From contig OV121094.1 of assembly GCA_921293015.1 (NCBI GenBank), positions 35,462,054 to 35,526,053 of the forward strand: a stretch of DNA of 64,000 nucleotides, read 5' to 3'. Shown in pieces: positions 20,532 through 33,874 of this stretch. The position numbers and the translations under genes are program-made. The notes beneath the pieces were generated by a model, which had not been told where the DNA came from, ran no database searches, and saw nothing but the letters and a program-made list of their open reading frames with translations. Position 1 is the stretch's first letter. Each line of letters begins with the position of its first letter. The DNA is from Phorcus lineatus. Taxonomy: Eukaryota > Mollusca > Gastropoda > Trochida > Trochidae.

Positions 20532-23500
20532 GTACAAAAAAATTTAAGATTCTAAAAATTACGTCACATGGATAGCCCTCGTGTAGAGAGGTGTTCTCTA
20601 CGTTGTGAATATATATTTTTTTACAAACTAATACATTATGTCTCTGAATGATACATTTAAAAAAAAAATATTTTCATTATTTCTTCTTATTTATGATATT
20701 ATTTTTCAAAAGAAACTTTTATTTCCACTTGGTGAATTGAATGAAAATGTACTAACTTGTCAAAATCGGATTTTCTTGTCAATTATCAATTTAGAACAAA
20801 TTGTTTTCACCATTTTGTTATTAAATGTTGTACCAGAAAAAAGTAAGCTGCATGAAAAGGAGTTCGTTCCAGCAAGCAAGCACTTGTTTTTAACGATATT
20901 CATTAAAATGTGGGGAAATCTTCATAATTCGCAGCTAAAGAAATTTCTCAATAGAACAATGCAATTTACTTCCGTGCTGAAAATTACGTCATTATCATAT
21001 TAACACCAAAGTTGAGGAAATCTATTCATCTTTCTGTGTTCCATTTATGAGTACATAATATCACCTATATCCAGTATTTGAACTTCCATCTTTCATTGTA
21101 ATCGCCAAGTAAGTTGGATCATAAAGTCTCAACTACCTCGTTATAACGCGCAGTTAGTCACGCCGATGAGAGAGTTCTTCAAATTAAAATACTGAGAAAT
21201 AATGTTCTTGTAGAAATTCCATTTAAAACCAAAATTAGAATATATTGTTGAACCTCATTGTTGAAGGATATGTATATCCTATCTTCAAAACTTGTGAAAT
21301 ACAATCTAACATCAGCTACGGAACACATCGGGGACAGTGTCAATAAAGTCACATGATGTCAGAGCCGACCATCACACCACTTTTTAGTATTGTTTTGTCA
21401 TTTTCGCAGTAATTTCGGATAATTGAGCTCAAATAAAACCTAGTTTGATGTTTGAATTTTATTTCTTTCTAATTCTTCACGGATGTATAACGCGTCTTAT
21501 TCACATAATATAAACAAATTGTTTGAGATGGTCCCCTTTACATACAGTGTCACTGTGTGCCTTCCATTTCCAATCCCCATTTTAAATTGACATCTGGGAT
21601 TTGTTAGAAAAAGGACAAATAGTCAGTGAAATATTCGAAAAATTCGAAACTTAATAAATAAAAAATTGAACTGATAATATTTTCATGTGAATGCCAATTG
21701 AATAGTGATTAAGAACATGTTAACTTTTTTACGATTTACGAAACTTCGTCACACTCGTTTTTCAAATGTATTTCAAAAGGACAAATAACAATGACGTGTC
21801 AATAATCAGTAACATTGGGCTGGTCGTCCAATTGATATGTTTGTGTCTCAATACTGCCTGTTACATTTTCAAAAGTTATGTCCCCCATCTTCTATGTATG
21901 CCGTCACAATCTATCTATTTTTTGTAAGTCCCGTAAAAGGCTGTCTCATCCAGCAGCCAAAAACCTGCGCACTTCAAACATAATGTTTTGTTTTTATTAG
22001 AGGACCCTTCGAAAAAAATGATGGTGGTTTATGTTTTTTAAAGTATTGTCTTCAAAAATAAACTACTTCATATCGGAAAACACGATGAAGTTACTTGTCG
22101 TTTTAGATAGCAGAGAAGGAAGCCGTCGAGTAGTAGCTGAAGGTGATGTACATGTACATAATTCGGTCGGTTTCTTCCTCTTAAATAATCTAACATAGAA
22201 TCTTTCAGCCTAATCGACCTTATACTCATGCATTCCCTCTCCTCTAGATACCATCAACTTTATGATTTTTTGCTGCCAACCTGATAAGAAGGTAGCAAAT
22301 TACAATTATCTCACTCTTTTCACATGAATTCAAAGCTCTGAAAAAGTAGTGGCAACATATTGTGCATAGAACTATGTTAAACTCGCTCCTTATGACAACA
22401 AACTGGCTCATTTTATATTGTTATATTATTTTGTCTTGCGAATGTACTTAAATTTCTCCTGTTCTGTAAAACTGTTGAAATTGCTTTCTGCCAGACATAC
22501 TAAACTCTTCTCTTCCTTGGCAGAATACTTTTTCCTTTTCCATCATATAAGTTCTGTAAATGAAGTAGTGTATCGACTTAACAGCTTTGGGTGGTCACTA
22601 AGTCATTTTATTAATTGCTTAATCATAAATGAGTGCTGAATCCTGTTTCAGAAAGTTGCAAGAGACAGGACACAGCTGTAGATTTGGTACTTCCTTATCG
22701 AATTATCTACTACATACATTTGCAGTTATCGGCTTTGATTTCAAGGTTGACTTTTCTCGTGTACAAGCCATTTTGATTTTGTCACAGTGTGGTCATGCTA
22801 GATTAATAAAATCATCATAGCATAAACTTTCAAATATTTCCAAGTTAACGTTAAACACAATGTAAGACAAATTTAATGAAATAGGTGGAAGTGTCATAGC
22901 TTGTCTATATTTTATGACGGTATGAATCGTGCTATAATCATAAATTTAATTCTATTTCCCTCTAACTGAGAGTATTCTTTGTTTCTGACTTTTACCCTTG
23001 CGAGTGACATGAATTAAAGTAAAATAAGCTCTGGCAAATTTCTTTAATGACTATACAAATCATATCTGAAAGGGGCTATTGATAATTTATTTGACTACAC
23101 CAATGGGGAAATAGACGCATTCCCAATTAGATACATGGTTATGGATTCCAGGAAATGATGTAAACAACACAAGCAAAGAACACGTTTGACACTCATGATG
23201 TTCATATGCTTGTTGTATATACTTTTTAATCCATTACTCATTGGATGAGATTGTATTTGCTCCTTTAGAGACACTGTTGCTGTTTTTACTATCCCTACAA
23301 AGAATGAATAATATTGGTGCCATACCTGAATCATCAGTTTTGCTAGTTACAACACATTGCAACTCATTGCTTCCTTATATAGTTCCCTTAGTTAATGTTC
23401 ATTTGAAATTAATCATAAAATAAATAATAAAATTTCAACATAAATCACAACTTATATCTAAAACAAGGGTAAAAGTTGTTTTAATCTCTCTTCATAGATA

Positions 23501-24600
23501 ATCATACGTTAATTAAAATTCATGAAGAAAAAACATTATCTTTACTTATTCTTAGATTTTACTCCAAGAGTGATAACTGTTAAATCATGTCTGAAGCTTC
23601 TGGAATGATTCTAAGAATGGATATTCGTCATCGGTTTTTATGTCTAAGATAAAAGTTGCAATGAAAAGTCACAGTATGGAATTAAATGCTTAGAGACGGA
23701 ATAGAATACGTGTTGTTTAACGAGTTGTTTTCAACATCTCATGGCGTGTCTTTCAACCCTTAGGCATATGAACCATAACATCCATTTGGATGAAAAATAT
23801 CTACTATCCGAACTTTTACGAGTTTTAGTGTATTGCTTCATTTTCTATTTAATACTACTTTCGGAACTTCATTTTACAAACCGTTTTTTAATTATGAAAT
23901 AATTAGCTTTTGTATATTTTCTATTTTAGTAATGCATTTTGTTCGTGTTTAATAATGATTTGTGAGAAAATATGTAATGCACCTTTTCTTGTCATAAGTA
24001 AGTAGGTACACATAAACTTGAAACATGCAGTCATAAGCGTGTAAATTCAGATTCTCTTAAATGTGATCATCCAATATTTATCCACTGAAAATCACAATAT
24101 GATATCAATTCATTCTTTATAGATGAATATTAGATCGATTTAGTTTATCAATAACAATATATATATTTCATTTAAGTTTAATTTTTTTCTTGGGTTAAAA
24201 ATTTCCGACAAATTTCATGTTTGAAGAGTAACAATAAAAAAAACTTGCTGGTAGCTCCAATGTCGAAAGCTTAAGGTCGTTGAAGTAGGAATCAGATGGT
24301 TCAAACTTAAGTCCAAGAAGCTTTATTTTACAGTGTTGTGGTGCCTTTAACTGTGATCGTTTAATTCATATTTATAATTGTTTATAAAGTCACAAATGAC
24401 ATATACATATATATGATACTGACTAGTTTTCAATGAAAATTGAAACATTAAGCTTTATGGCAGAAGTTGATATCAAATTTACACAAATGCTACTTCTTCA
24501 AACTATGAAGCATTTTCAACAACAAAATAATCCTCTATCTGTTTTCGATTAGTTTCCAAAATTACGTTTGACAAGCGTAATTGACCAGTTTTCGGCCATA
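20532..24600. other. Long AT-rich stretch without recognised genes
   Basis: Several ORFs of 60-121 codons (the longest 20638-21003) have AT-driven composition and no recognisable motif. No repeat family was recognised. Confidence 0.5.
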
Positions 24601-24617
24601 GTCGTGACCATATTGTC

Positions 24618-24652
24618 ACTTAATCAATAAAATAATATTTTATTGATTAAGT
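24618..24652. repeat. 35-bp near-perfect palindrome
   Basis: ACTTAATCAATAAAATA, a one-base centre, then the exact complement TATTTTATTGATTAAGT. It can form a 17-bp hairpin or cruciform. No element boundary is visible nearby. Confidence 0.85.
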
Positions 24653-25636
24653 TTTGCATTTATGAACCCATTAATTAACAATGTGCCTCTATGTGAGATG
24701 TGTATTGTAATGAATATTATTGTAGCCAGGTACAGTCAAAGATGCTTGAGAACATAAAGGGCGGACAGCACTCAATCACTGCATTGGAATTTCATTAGTT
24801 AATAATAAAGATAAATTAATTATCTCTACATTTACAGTATATAACATTTTCACCGAAAGAAAAAACTACTTAGCATATTATCGAAAACTTTTCATATGTA
24901 AGATGTTAAAATCTAATACTTATAGTAATTGTTTAATGTAAATGTTATAAATGTAAGACATACATTAGAAATATTTATGCATTTGAACATTTGATTATGT
25001 CCATGGTGTTATATTACTTGCTTGATAACGACGTTGGTATCTACACTGAACGTCGCAATCCTGCAATAAAGAAGTTGTAAATCCATAGAACTTGTTCTCT
25101 GTTCATCTCACCAACTTCTAAATGCCTCTCAAAATATGGTGTTATATTAGTTTGGAAATGTCGTCATTTCTTGTTTCATAGACGATGAATAAATTCAAGA
25201 ATTTATTAGACTGATATTCATTAAGTTAATTAAGTAATTGATTTCTTAAATCCTTTTTATGTCATGAGTATTAGTATATTTCTATCTCTTCCAACATTAA
25301 AAACATATTTAGACTAATAATCGTTCATAAAAGATCCATTTATTAATTGATTTAGAATTGACTACAATGGCTTTGTAAATATTCCAGTGTTAAATGTGAT
25401 TCAAGACAAAATATATTTTATGTTGTATCTGGTAAAAACAAAATCCAATATTTTCGGACTGCTGTGTAAGTAGTGAGTAAAGGAATGGTACATATGTATG
25501 ATGACAAAGACAACTAATAAAAGCAATTGAGAATGAGGCATGATTTACATAGTGTTACGCTGGAAGCACACAGCTGGCCAAATATTACTATTATACCCTT
25601 TAAAGATTATTGTTGGTTCTCCAAGACCTCGCCACA
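24653..25636. other. AT-rich intergenic
   Basis: No supported gene or repeat seen. Confidence 0.5.
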
Positions 25637-25916
25637 TGACCGTATAGTAGCGTGGTGGTTTGGTTGCTTCAGTTACACTTAGGGCTATGCCCGCCAGAGC
25701 TTACATGCTTCAAGTAGATTTCACTCAAACTGGACAAGTCGAAATATAGAAGTCAAATTTGAGTAATTCTAAAACTGCTGTATCTCTCATTCAGCGTTTG
25801 TTCCTTCTGTTTCCTCAACTTATTGACCCGTCTTCTCCCTGTTCTGTCCGCTCTCTTTTGAATGATTTTCATCCACATACACAAAAACTGAGGTATTTGT
25901 GTAAGCAAGTTCATCC
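25637..25916 (+). mobile_element. SINE family 2, diverged copy
   Basis: Blocks GCGTGGTGGTTTGGTTGCTT, GGGCTATGCC, AAACTGGACAAGTCGA, GTCAAATTTGAGT and CTCTTTTGAATGA match the 12600 copy in order. The tail (AGCAAGTTCATCCCAATTAC) is a decayed version of the GTTAAACCCCAACTCAC tail. Confidence 0.65.
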
Positions 25917-26129
25917 CAATTACCCACTCTACTAATCAACAACCTATGGAAACATCGCAGGTAAAACGCGTTTTTCAGTAAAATAAAAATCTGTGGATCC
26001 AATTCACCCCCATTTCACATTAAGAATCAACTCCAAATCACAGCTCACCTTTAAAACTTGTTGCGGCATGACTAGTAGTCGTCCCTATTTCATTTGATTC
26101 CAATAAGGTGATATCAGCTGATTGGTTTG

Positions 26130-26910
26130 GTATTCGATGATGGACATGCATCTAAAGTTTGCCTGTTGGCGGGTTCATAGTTACTGTGGGAAGATCGTAT
26201 CCAGAAATTCTTAAAAGACTAATCCATCATGTCATGTGTATCCTTGCCTAATGGTAGGTTTTTTAAATTAGTGTATTCCTCGATATGAATACGAGACCAA
26301 TGTTGATGGAGAAAGTTTACACCCATGAAAATCGCACGCTCCTGCTTTTCTGGCAGTGCAATTTATCATTAAGCTCTTTATCAATAGAAAATGTGGACTT
26401 ATTCATGACAAAAAGCATACATCGACATTTTAGATCATAGTTGATGTGAGGATCAGAACCTTATCATTAAGTGTAATATCATAATACTGAAAAAAAAGTT
26501 ATATATTTCTATGAAATTCTAGGAAGTGCTCATTTTACAATGCGCTATTAATGGAATATTACTTAGAATACCGAGAATACTGTTCTTTTAACAATACTTG
26601 AGGTTAGTAAAAAAATACTATTAATACACTAATGTGTCATTATATCAGTTTAAGGACCGATTACACAAACACAGGCCCCAGGGGCGAGCACCGACACCGA
26701 TTTCCCCACTCAACCTTTTTTTTTTAAAAACGTTTTAAAATGTAATAAACAAGGCAAGGTCTCTTCCAAATTATAAAAACTACTTGGTTCAAAGGTGTTA
26801 CATTAGCTGATGTGTCGAGTGGTGATCGATGTCATGCAAACTGAAACTGCCTGTGGGTGTAAACATAGAGATTACTGTGGGAAGATCACATTCAGTGGTT
26901 GAAATAGAAG
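26130..26910. repeat. Pair of old ~90-bp repeats
   Basis: About 26130-26215 and 26812-26905 share GATGATGGACATGCA/GATCGATGTCATGCA, CTGCCTGT, ACTGTGGGAAGATC and the spacing between them. Diverged; family unknown. Confidence 0.45.
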
Positions 26911-27436
26911 GACTCCTTTCACTGGCATCATTCCTCCCGGGTATTCTTTGAAAAAGTGAAAAACATTTGATCTTCACCGCTAAAATCCCCGTTGCTTCAG
27001 AATATTTACTTTCTAGACAATTACATATGTTTGCAAATAGTTTGATCCAACGTAGATTCATAGATATACATTGTTAATAAATCATATTTAAGAAATGTTA
27101 AATTTATTTTGGAATAGGAAAATGTTTAAATGTGTAGTCTTTCTGAATAGAAGATATTTTGTCAATGAGACAACGAATTAAATAACACACACAATAATAC
27201 AGTTTAACCGATTCTTACCTGAATTCCGTTGACCATATTTTTATTGAAATTATTAGTTTAAATCGTTTTTTGTATTATTGGTAATATCTGATATTAGTAA
27301 GAACATTTTTGAGACAGAAATGGAATTTCATTTTTTCTGTATCCTTTAATTATGTGAACTTTAAAGGGTCCTATGGTAGGACAACTTTCTTAATATGCCA
27401 TTCCAAGTTACATTGTTGTTTAAAGTACTCATTTAG

Positions 27437-29850
27437 TTAGGTCTTCAAGACATAGTCTGGAAGACCTATTGTTATTATCCGAGTTATTATTATTTGTACT
27501 TTTTGTGTGAATCGGATTCAGCCAAAACGGCTGCTTCAAATTCGACAAAATTTGGTACGCTGATAGCCCTTACTGAGGAATAGTCGTGCGAAGCTTTTGG
27601 GCTTAATCGGATTATGCGTTAAAGGCACAGTACCACTCAAAGTTTCAAAAATTAACATTGGAAAAATTTTCAAAATGCACTTAGAGACTTGCAACTTGTT
27701 TTAAACGATAGGCAATTACATTTGGAGCAAAAAAGTAAATCATGGCAATTTCGTAGCGTTACTACTTTCGCCGCCATATTTCTTTTTTTGACTTTTTTAA
27801 ATTTCCGGACCCCATGCATCTTTGACAATCTTCTTCTCTGAAGATACATGCAATTAAAAGCTGAAACTCACATATATCATAGCTGAAGGAGTGGGGAGAA
27901 AAGTAATAGAGCAACATTTGCAAATTTGTTAATACTTTTTTTTCTGCAACCCTTCAAAATCGGGCGACTTAGCTCCTGTGACCATGTTCAAGGGGCGATA
28001 ACTCAAAAACTTAGACTCACAATTGCACCATTTTTTCAGGAATGTAAGAACAGTATGTGGACTTCAAGAAACTGTTAAAACATTGATCGCGAACATGGTC
28101 AAGTTTGTCACAATTAAGGCTCAAAATCGGGAAAAATAATTTCAACAAATTTAACATGGTGTAATTTTTCAAAATGCCCCTAGAGACTTGAAACTTGATT
28201 TCAATGATACGTCATAACAGTACCAACAAAAAAGTCAATCATGACGATTTCATAAGTATTATAGTTTTTTCGCATTTTCAACTTATTTGTTCCAGAAATA
28301 GGTTTTCATTATTCCACGATTCTTGTGAACGCGATTCAACCAAAACCACTAAAGCGATTGCAGCCAACCTTTCAGGTCTGATAGAGCGTTATGAGAAGAA
28401 GCCACAATAAGCTTTGGGGCTTAATCGGATTAAGCGTTAAAGGCACAGTAGGATCCAAATTTCGAAAAATTAACATGGGAAAATTTTTCAAAATGCACAT
28501 AGAGACTTGAAATTAAATTGAAACGATAGGCAATTACATTTGGAGCAAAAAAGTAAACCATGGCGAATTCCTAGCATGAATAGTTTGGCCGCCATATTGC
28601 GTTTTTGGGATTTTTGCAATTTTCTGACCCCACGCATCTTCGAGAATCTGCTTCTCTGAAGATACTTGCATCGAAGAGCTGAAAATCTCCAATAATGTAG
28701 CTTAGGCATTGGGAATTTCAGGGTGATTCTAAGTTTTATGAAAGTCGAATACGTCTTTAAGAATCAAGAATAAAATCGATCGCGAACAGTCATTTCAGTT
28801 CACAAGAGAGAGTCAAATTTTGCATCATACTATATGTCAATTAAGTGCGTTAGCAAGGGTTAAATCGCAAACAGTTGAAGGAAAACGTGATGAAATGCAG
28901 ATATGCACCCCCCATTTGCCCTCCCCCCTGTTTAAAGGCAAATCTGAACGTGCGCAGAACTCTACATTGCTCTTGTAGTAAGATTCGTCAAGTGCGTTAG
29001 CAAGGGTTAGATTGCATAAAATTGGAGGAAAACATCAATATTGAAGACGGTCAAGACGTGTGACATGTCCAAACCAGGTACATGCGCCCTTGTATGTGTG
29101 AAAGGGCAAAAGTTGACAGAAATACTCTACATTGCTCTTGTATCAAGATTTTCTAAATGCGTTAGAAAGGGGTAATTTGAAAAGTTGAAGGAAAACACCC
29201 TTCCTGTCAAGGTATGCGGACATGGGACAAAGTCTGAGAGAAATACTCTCCGATGTCTCATAAAGAAGCACGTAATCGACAGTCTACAGAAGGACAAAAT
29301 AGCTCTTTGAAGCAGAAGTCCGTACGACTGCACGTATGGTCGACGTGTGCGAGAGGAGTAAATACACACAAGTGCGTCAAGCACTGTCAAATTCTGACTA
29401 GGCAGGCAGGGAAACGAGCAAATAAGCTTCCGTGCCTTGCCTGGCCTGACCGATTGACATAGTCTTGATTATTTATATATAACAAGACCCTCAACCTATG
29501 TACCAGCATTCGGCAACTATATTCCGGTGTCGGCAAACCACTTGATCTCGCTAAAGGAAAACACTAGCCCTTTTTCAACTTTCAAACCTCTACTGCCTCC
29601 CCTCCGGATACCCCTTACATTTTGATCTTGTTGCTTTCTTGCCTCAACTGCCAGCAGGCCATGTACATTGAGTAAACCTCACTTCCGCTCATATGTCTCG
29701 CTACGTACTGAAAACGTATACAAAACAAAGATTTGGTCACATAGGCAAGTTACTGTTTACCACTAAGACAAAAAAAAACATGTGAAGGTCAAACACCGTG
29801 TGAAGGTCAAACACTATGCGAAGGTCAAAGAGGAAGTCTTGAAGACCTAA
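27437..29850. mobile_element. 2.4-kb composite repeat with 15-bp terminal inverted repeat
   Basis: TTAGGTCTTCAAGAC at 27437-27451 and its exact complement at 29836-29850 bracket the region. Inside, a ~400-bp block is repeated at about 27500-27890 and 28300-28720 (GGCTTAATCGGATTA, GCGTTAAAGGCACAGTA, CGATAGGCAATTACATTTGG, CCGCCATATT), with a partial third at about 28140. Three units near 28845, 28990 and 29155 share TGCGTTAGCAAGGGTTA and GGAAAAC. No transposase ORF is seen. Confidence 0.6.
29779..29832. repeat. 18-bp tandem repeat, three copies
   Basis: TGTGAAGGTCAAACACCG repeated three times with small changes, just inside the right end of the composite repeat. Confidence 0.8.
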
Positions 29851-31973
29851 GTACTGCCTCGGCAGTCCTAGTTTGTCATTATTATTGTTATTCTTAAAGA
29901 TCATAATGTTTCACAAGACCTGAAGAAATCTGAATCATCTATTTAGAGATTCTCCATCTTTTTCAAGTGAAAGAAGGACTACCGACGAGACAAAGAGATT
30001 ATCAAACGAGTGTGTTTCTGCATTATTAATATCATACTTTAGGAATACAATTTATGTTATTCGAGCCACCAACCCTTCACTGACAAATATCATATGTATG
30101 AATATGTAAGTGATCAATGATGCGTAACAACTTTAAGATTTGTATGCTGTATGAAGTTTAGACCTAATTTGAATGTTTATCAGATTTGAATACCAAATTT
30201 ATCCGATAGCGTTATTGCAGCGATAACACGCTCCATTATATAATTAAACTAATTATGTCATATTTATATTAGTTACCTTGCATATTAGTTTTATGTTTTA
30301 GTTTAAATGTCTTATATTCATGATTATTATACTTAAAACCTTTTAAAAAATAAAGTGGATTTGTTAAAAATGAAATATCACTGACAATGACTTTCAAAAT
30401 ATTTAATCTAACTCAAAACTTTTTATCATAACGATGATTCATGTTTGGACAAAACAATTTAATTAAAAAATGAACTTTTCTGAAATACTTCAGTCGCTAA
30501 AATTTTTGACAAATGTTACAGACTCATACCTTGCTGTTGTGAGTGCAAACACCATTTTTAAATCCTATTTGGCATCATCTACGGACAAACGCTCATTTAA
30601 TTGGTCTTACGTAAAGAGATATCCTAGAATTATTTATGGTTTGCACAAAATGGTTATTGTTTTTGCCAAAGGTTCTGAGCTATATGATACTTTATTTGTT
30701 CATAAATATAAAGTCAGATATTTTGAAAACTTTATGCGAGGAGGATGCTATGGTAAATACATATGTTTTTGCAAATGGATCGTCAAACTTTCGAAAATAT
30801 TAGTTATATTCTCCATTTGATCATGAAATCTATGATCTCGGAAAAATACGACTGATTGTTCAATTCCCTCCAAAAGACAAACTTTTGTTGGTATCCATTA
30901 ATCATTAAGACACAAAAGATTAAATTCTATATCACTCAATTTACAAGCTGAAGACACATTGAAAGACTTTCTGAAATATTCTTCGAAGGCTAGTCTGAAG
31001 CAAGATCGATTGATAATCGATAACCAATCCTTCATTATGAATGCAAGAATCGCCATGGGAAAGTCTGTATTGAAGATGAAGTTGTAGCAATATTGTTAGA
31101 ATATTGGTGTTATTCCCTCGTTTTTATTCCATATAATTCTAATGATCATTTTATTGTCTTATTAGTTAGTCTCGTATGTATCTGATATCTCTCATTTTAT
31201 ACTAAGCTATGATTTTGCTTACAAATTGTTAATTGACTTTATCCTTATCTCAATAAACAAACTATTTCTATGCGAATCTGTGACTATTAACATCTTTTTG
31301 TCCATGAGGAGACTTAAAATAGGCAGATTGTCGGTGATTTATATTCATCAACTTTACCATTAGTGACTTGACAAGATGTCACGTGTGGAGAAGACGTCTT
31401 CTTATGAAATCAAAGCATTTAAGTGAGGAATCTTAAATCTTTATCTTGCAGGTTTGCTACTTGAATTCCTATGCCATTACATTTGGCCATATATTGTCAT
31501 TAAACTAAAATCACTAACATATCTTCTTACAGAAAGTGTAATGTGAATGTGAAGTGAATAATCAAACACAATCAACAGAAAAAGGTTAGTTAACAAAGGC
31601 ATTAGAAGCTTATGTTTCTACATATTTATTTTCAATCCCTTGATTCTCTGGGAAATCATGGCTTTGAAGTTAAAAGAGTAAGATTTATTGTTTCTAAGTC
31701 ACTTTAAGCAGCAATATGATTATCTGTACGTAAACACGAAAGCAGGCGATTGACAATTTATTTTGAATGTTCCATGTAAACTGAAGCCATTTTTAAAAGA
31801 ATGTATCGCTATTAAATTCTGACATTAGAAGATGGCAAGGTGTTTGACTATGACACATGCTGATGGACAACGATGCGTGAGGTACGTTCATAAGTGTTAT
31901 CAAGCTCCCTCTGTAGGTCAAAACTGTAAGATTCCGTGAAATTACCCAAAACTAAATAAGATTATAGGTGATA
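29851..31973. other. AT-rich intergenic with one weak repeat pair
   Basis: No supported gene. A 116-codon ORF (30470-30820) has no recognised motif. About 31080-31290 resembles 49640-49850 (TTTGCTTACAAATNGTTA, CAATAAAC, TATGCG), suggesting an old dispersed repeat. Confidence 0.4.
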
Positions 31974-31985
31974 TCAACAACAGGA

Positions 31986-32423
31986 GGTGAGGTGAGGTGA
32001 GTTGGGGTTTAACGCCGCTTTCAAGAGTAGTTCACTTATATCGCGGCTGCTAGTATTATTGCAAGGGGAAAGCCCGCAACACCATTGAGAAAACTTGCAA
32101 AAGACATATCTACATATGATTGTTATTAAATGAGTGAAGTTTCTTTTCATACCAAGGACTGAAATTTTAACAGAAGAAACGAGAAAATTTAATTACATTT
32201 TGCAATTTAGGGATTGAGGTGAGGTGAGGTGATATATGGTTTAACGCCGCTTTCAATAGTATTTCACTTATTACGCGGATGCTAGTATTATTGCAGGGCG
32301 AAAGCCCGTAACACCATTGTGGCTAGACATTGCGGTGAAACCTGCAAGCATCGGCTGGAGCCCCTGGCGGGATTCGAATCACGGACCTCTTGATCTCGAA
32401 GACGAACGCGCTATCTCGCCCCC
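31986..32423 (-). mobile_element. Composite SINE with internal second tail (possible 3' transduction)
   Basis: Minus strand. Head near 32423 with the tRNA-like part (CGCTATCTCGCCCCC on plus; GATTCGAATCACGG is the B-box region), shortened body, tail at about 32214-32240 ((TCACC)n), then about 110 bp of unrelated DNA, then the 3' third of another SINE with its own GCGGCGTTAAACC and (TCACC)n tail at 31986. A 12-bp duplication TCAACAACAGGA flanks the whole at 31974-31985 and 32424-32435. Confidence 0.8.
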
Positions 32424-32435
32424 TCAACAACAGGA

Positions 32436-33295
32436 ACAAACCATATTAAGATATATTGCACTTATTTACAAACATTTTCCTTAGCATAAGTATCTATCTC
32501 CTTGAAAATATACAGTAATTGTATGGAGACAATAGTTATAAGCATTTTTGAAAATACGTATGATCACATCTGTCGGTATGATAACAACAATAATAATCAA
32601 ATCGCCATGGCAAATAAATATTTGTCTACAAAATAATAACGAACCAGCAATGTGTGATAAAAGTTCTCATTTCACATTTAATGTGTAGCACGTTATATAC
32701 CAGGTCTATAAAAGTATTGTACTATTCAAAATATACATGAAAGAAGTTTTTAATCAAAGGGAAAGGAGATACGTGATTGTTAATCGAAATAGAATAATTA
32801 TTATTAGTCTCGTAATCTGTCAGGAATATTTGTTTTCAGCTACAAGAGTGCAAAGAAAATGATAATGTTAATGTCGGCAAAATCATTTCGTTGATCACCG
32901 AGATTTAAGGGGAAAAATAAATGTGTTGTTTAGTTGAAAGGCTTATGAGGGGAAACTCCGAAGAGAAAACACACGTACTCAGTAGGTTAGGATCTTGGAT
33001 AGAACCCTCCTTTTAATTTGTAGCTTCTGCTTATGTTGTGTAATAGCACGACCTGGACAGATTAGTCATAAATTCCCCACTCAATGAAGAAGTAAAATTT
33101 TCGACTGTAACTGGTAGCATGTCCTCTTCAACCAAAACCCCAAGAAGATTGATTTTAACATTGATATTCATTTCAAGCCTTGTTGATTAAAACATATTTT
33201 GTTCTTTATTAAACGGATTGGGAACAAGTTTTCTAAATTTGGATGTACTTTCCATATTATCATCAAAATATACATTATCATATTATACATTTCGT
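32436..33295. other. Intergenic, no gene recognised
   Basis: AT-rich sequence up to the LINE target site; nothing recognised. Confidence 0.5.
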
Positions 33296-33874
33296 TCATA
33301 AAGGGGAGCCGCACAGGGCTCTCGGGTTAGAATAGGGCCTCGGTATCTCCATGCCTGTCGTATAAGGCGACTAAAATGGGGCGGTCTGTTTGCCGTGGAC
33401 TGCGACCTGTGTTGATGGAGAAAGGGATTCTGGTGGTTGAGGTTGGTGTATGCCTGGGGGTGTGCCCTCCAACACATCACTTTGACCCTAACTTCTTCTA
33501 GACAGGTGGTCAGATGGGCCCGATCTGATCAATCGGCTGGTCATGCCGAGCCCTTGGTGTTATTTTCTTCAAATTGTTTCCTATTCTTCAAATTTAGCTT
33601 CTCAATCAATTCTTCTCCTCTTTTTCAAACCCATTTATTCTTATCTCCTTCCTATCTTTTCTTCAAAAACAAATTTCAGCGCAATTTTCCCTTACTACAC
33701 CAAGTAGGCGGTGGCCAATGGGTCAATCCAGTAAAGCATTGGCAACGCTTGTATTGGAGTATGCCAGTGCTGTAGCCCTGGTGTTGGTTTGTGGAGGCCC
33801 CCAGACATTAAGCATCCCCTTTTTTGACTCCGTGGTGGGTGGGGAGCAGCACTGGCGAGACACCTGAAACCAAT

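Noticed and set aside
20638-21003. 121-codon ORF
   Set aside because: AT-driven composition, no motif, no splice or promoter context; expected by chance in this base composition.
26050-26118. Possible extra minus-strand exon with donor AAAG/GTGAGC
   Set aside because: Frame is open but its phases do not fit between candidate exons 2 and 3, the acceptor is poor, and it borders an old repeat.
30470-30820. 116-codon ORF
   Set aside because: No motif recognised and surrounded by non-coding AT-rich DNA; kept only as an observation.
31533-31585. Plus-strand mini-exon with acceptor TATCTTCTTACAG and donor AAAAAG/GTTAGT
   Set aside because: All three frames contain stops and nothing joins it to another exon; could only be non-coding.
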